From: Candidatus Culexmicrobium profundum
GTDB lineage: Archaea; Thermoproteota; Methanomethylicia; Culexarchaeales; Culexmicrobiaceae
NCBI GenBank assembly: GCA_025061245.1
Contig: JANZKD010000035.1
Coordinates: 1-13,573 of the forward strand
DNA: 13,573 nt
Direction of reading: 5' to 3'
The notes under the pieces are model-generated. The model ran no database searches. It saw nothing but the letters and a program-made list of their open reading frames with translations, and was not told the origin of the DNA. Numbering within the stretch: the stretch's first letter is position 1; the number at the start of each line of letters is the position of its first letter. Below, in pieces: positions 12,070-13,573 of this stretch. The position numbers and the translations under genes are program-made.

Positions 12070-13497
12070 CTATGTCTCAGCATAATTGTATAGGAATTTA
12101 ACATAGAACTTCTCCATATCAGAGATTCCATATATTGGTCCAGTTTTATTCAATATGATGTATTCATTTGGAGCATGTGCTCTTCCACCGTGACCTATTC
12201 CTCCTGAAATAAAGGGTATACCTAGCACTTTTGTGAATATGAAGGTGGGTGCAAACCCTCCACTGAAGGGCCATATTTGCTTTTCAATTTTATATTCATC
12301 ATAGGTTTTTAGCATAGCTTTAACAATTGGTGCATTGGGCGAAGTCTTTGATCCAGGCGATGCATCATGTAATTTTAACTCTACATTTCTGAAATTCTTT
12401 TCAAGTAGGTGGTTTTGAATATTCTTCCATATTTTTTCAGGGTCTTGATCTGGATGTAATCGAATATCCAGCTTAGCTCTAGCTTCATGAGGAATTATGG
12501 TTTTAGTTCCGGGTCCAACATAACCTGAAGCTATTCCCATAATATTTAAGGTTGGCTGATATAGATACTGTAATATTAATTCTCTACCCTTTAAGTTATA
12601 TTTGAAGCGTTTTACACTTAACTCCTCCTTTAATGTTTCTTCATTAAAGGTTTTTAATAATTCATTTATGATGGTTTCTTCCTCAGATGTAGGCGGGGTA
12701 ACTCCATCATAGAATCCATTTATCAATACTTTTCCAGTTTCATCCCTCATTGATGCTAAGCATTGTATTAGCTTCCATACAGGACTTTCAACCCAAGCTT
12801 CATTGCTTGAGTGAAGATTTCTTCCAACAGGACCTCCCCAATCACCGCCTCTACAAATCATGTCGAAGGTTATAATTCCCTTATTTCCAAGACTAATTCG
12901 AACCTTTCCATTTCTATCTTGTCTAGCTCCAGCCATCCAGGATGCATCAGCTTCCCTAAACTCTTCCTTATTCTTCTTCACATAGTCAATTAAGGTTAGG
13001 CTTCCAATCTCCTCTTCTCCTTCGATCAAGAAAATAATGTTTACAGGCAGTCTTCCTTTAACAGCTATTATTGCTTCAAATGCATTGAACATTGCTCTTA
13101 ATGGTCCCTTAGTATTTATCGCCCCTCTAGCAATTATACATTGGCCAAAGGGTGATATTTCATGTATTTCAGCCCCAAAGGGCGGATAATCCCATTTTTC
13201 TTCCTCCACTGGTTGGGTATCATACATACCATAGACTAGGAGGGTTTTATCAGCCCCACTATCTAGCCATCCATATACTAGAGGCCATCCAGGATGCTCT
13301 GCATATTTAATAGGTGAGGAAATGACTTCAGCTTCTCCACCTAAATTTTCAATATATTTAGCAGTTAATTCTGCACATTCATGCATACCTATTCCTTCAC
13401 CCGAAACTGAGGGTTGTCTAAGGTAGCTCTGAATTTTTTGAATATGCTCATCGAAGTGTTCATCTATAAATTTAAACACATCGTTTAATTCACTCAT
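12070..13497 (-). CDS. M20-fold peptidase homologue with altered metal-binding residues
   Basis: The 475-residue protein follows the M20 carnosinase/dipeptidase (CNDP-like) layout: catalytic domain, inserted dimerisation domain (about 212-370), then the end of the catalytic domain. Compared with active members, the first ligand His in YGHYDVQP is Met91 (YGMYDTQP), the bridging Asp of GASDDKG is Asn128 (GAINTKG) and the Asp of the ISD motif is Gly190 (WMAGAR). Catalytic E162 and ligand E163 (EGEEEIGS) and final His441 (AHAPNE) remain; the substrate-binding RxGGSIP motif reads FSGGFAP. Domain structure is otherwise intact and the frame is unbroken, so this looks like a conserved variant rather than a decaying gene; it may bind one metal or act without hydrolysis. 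GGTG before ATG 13497 and a TATA-like box support the start. Confidence 0.85.
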   Translation of the reverse strand: MSELNDVFKFIDEHFDEHIQKIQSYLRQPSVSGEGIGMHECAELTAKYIENLGGEAEVISSPIKYAEHPGWPLVYGWLDSGADKTLLVYGMYDTQPVEEEKWDYPPFGAEIHEISPFGQCIIARGAINTKGPLRAMFNAFEAIIAVKGRLPVNIIFLIEGEEEIGSLTLIDYVKKNKEEFREADASWMAGARQDRNGKVRISLGNKGIITFDMICRGGDWGGPVGRNLHSSNEAWVESPVWKLIQCLASMRDETGKVLINGFYDGVTPPTSEEETIINELLKTFNEETLKEELSVKRFKYNLKGRELILQYLYQPTLNIMGIASGYVGPGTKTIIPHEARAKLDIRLHPDQDPEKIWKNIQNHLLEKNFRNVELKLHDASPGSKTSPNAPIVKAMLKTYDEYKIEKQIWPFSGGFAPTFIFTKVLGIPFISGGIGHGGRAHAPNEYIILNKTGPIYGISDMEKFYVKFLYNYAET

Positions 13498-13528
13498 AAT
13501 AATTGCACCAGACTACAGTTATCTATGG

Positions 13529-13541
13529 AAATATAAATAGA
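13529..13541 (-). promoter_or_regulatory. TATA-like box for the variant M20 gene
   Basis: The minus strand reads CTATTTATATTTC, about 35 bases before ATG 13497. Initiation near 13510 would leave a leader of about 12 bases, with GGTG (13505-13508) at or near its 5' end. Confidence 0.45.
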
Positions 13542-13573
13542 TTGACAAATAAGCAGAAATAACAGTTGCATCA

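Noticed and set aside
1..13573. tRNA, rRNA, CRISPR array, insertion sequence or attachment site
   Set aside because: No cloverleaf-like segment, regularly spaced direct repeats, transposase/integrase motif or long terminal inverted repeat was found by eye.

Overview
The window reads as an AT-rich archaeal chromosome segment. The signs are a family 5 uracil-DNA glycosylase (mostly thermophilic archaea and a few bacteria), a VapBC pair, TATA-like boxes 25-35 bases before many starts, very short or absent leaders, GTG/TTG starts, and Shine-Dalgarno sequences built on GGTG or GGAGG. A thermophilic or mesophilic Thermoproteota/TACK-type lineage is my best guess, but no rRNA or ribosomal marker is present to settle it. 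No tRNA, rRNA, CRISPR array, transposase or integrase was seen.

Layout. 1-78 (+) is probably the tail of a protein whose last residues resemble the C-terminus of an M20 peptidase. 155-574 (-) is a zinc-ribbon gene cut by a TAA exactly between its third and fourth zinc cysteines. 575-898 holds no gene I can support. 899-1591 (-) is the family 5 UDG. 1714-2347 (-) is a two-gene membrane cassette, including an easily missed 54-residue gene. 2529-3314 (+) is a ZIP metal transporter. 3336-3770 (-) is YjbQ/UPF0047, divergent from 3826-5322 (+), an MlrC-like M81 metallopeptidase. The latter converges on and overlaps 5312-6688 (-), a complete M20 amidohydrolase, which is divergent from an alkyladenine-type DNA glycosylase at 6750-7337 (+). 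VapBC follows at 7395-8034 (+), then a nucleotidyltransferase-fold protein (8036-9067, -), a cupin (9131-9481, -), a class III-like sirtuin (9596-10378, +), a DUF7662-like small protein (10456-10701, +), an unrecognised protein (10842-11192, +), a nitroreductase (11231-12004, -) and a second M20-fold protein (12070-13497, -) that has lost most canonical metal ligands.

How the genes fit together. There is no single large operon; most genes are monocistronic, with their own TATA-like box, and arranged in divergent or convergent pairs. Three themes recur. One is base-excision repair of deaminated or alkylated bases (UDG5, AAG). The second is amide/peptide hydrolysis by metal enzymes (M81, two M20 proteins, perhaps a third at the left edge), with a ZIP transporter nearby as a possible but unproven metal source. 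The third is stress or regulatory modules (VapBC, sirtuin, nucleotidyltransferase). I see no clearly new multi-gene system. The items most worth a second look are the stop codon inside the zinc ribbon, the M20 protein with replaced metal ligands, the small coupled membrane gene, and the interleaved divergent promoters at 3787-3817.
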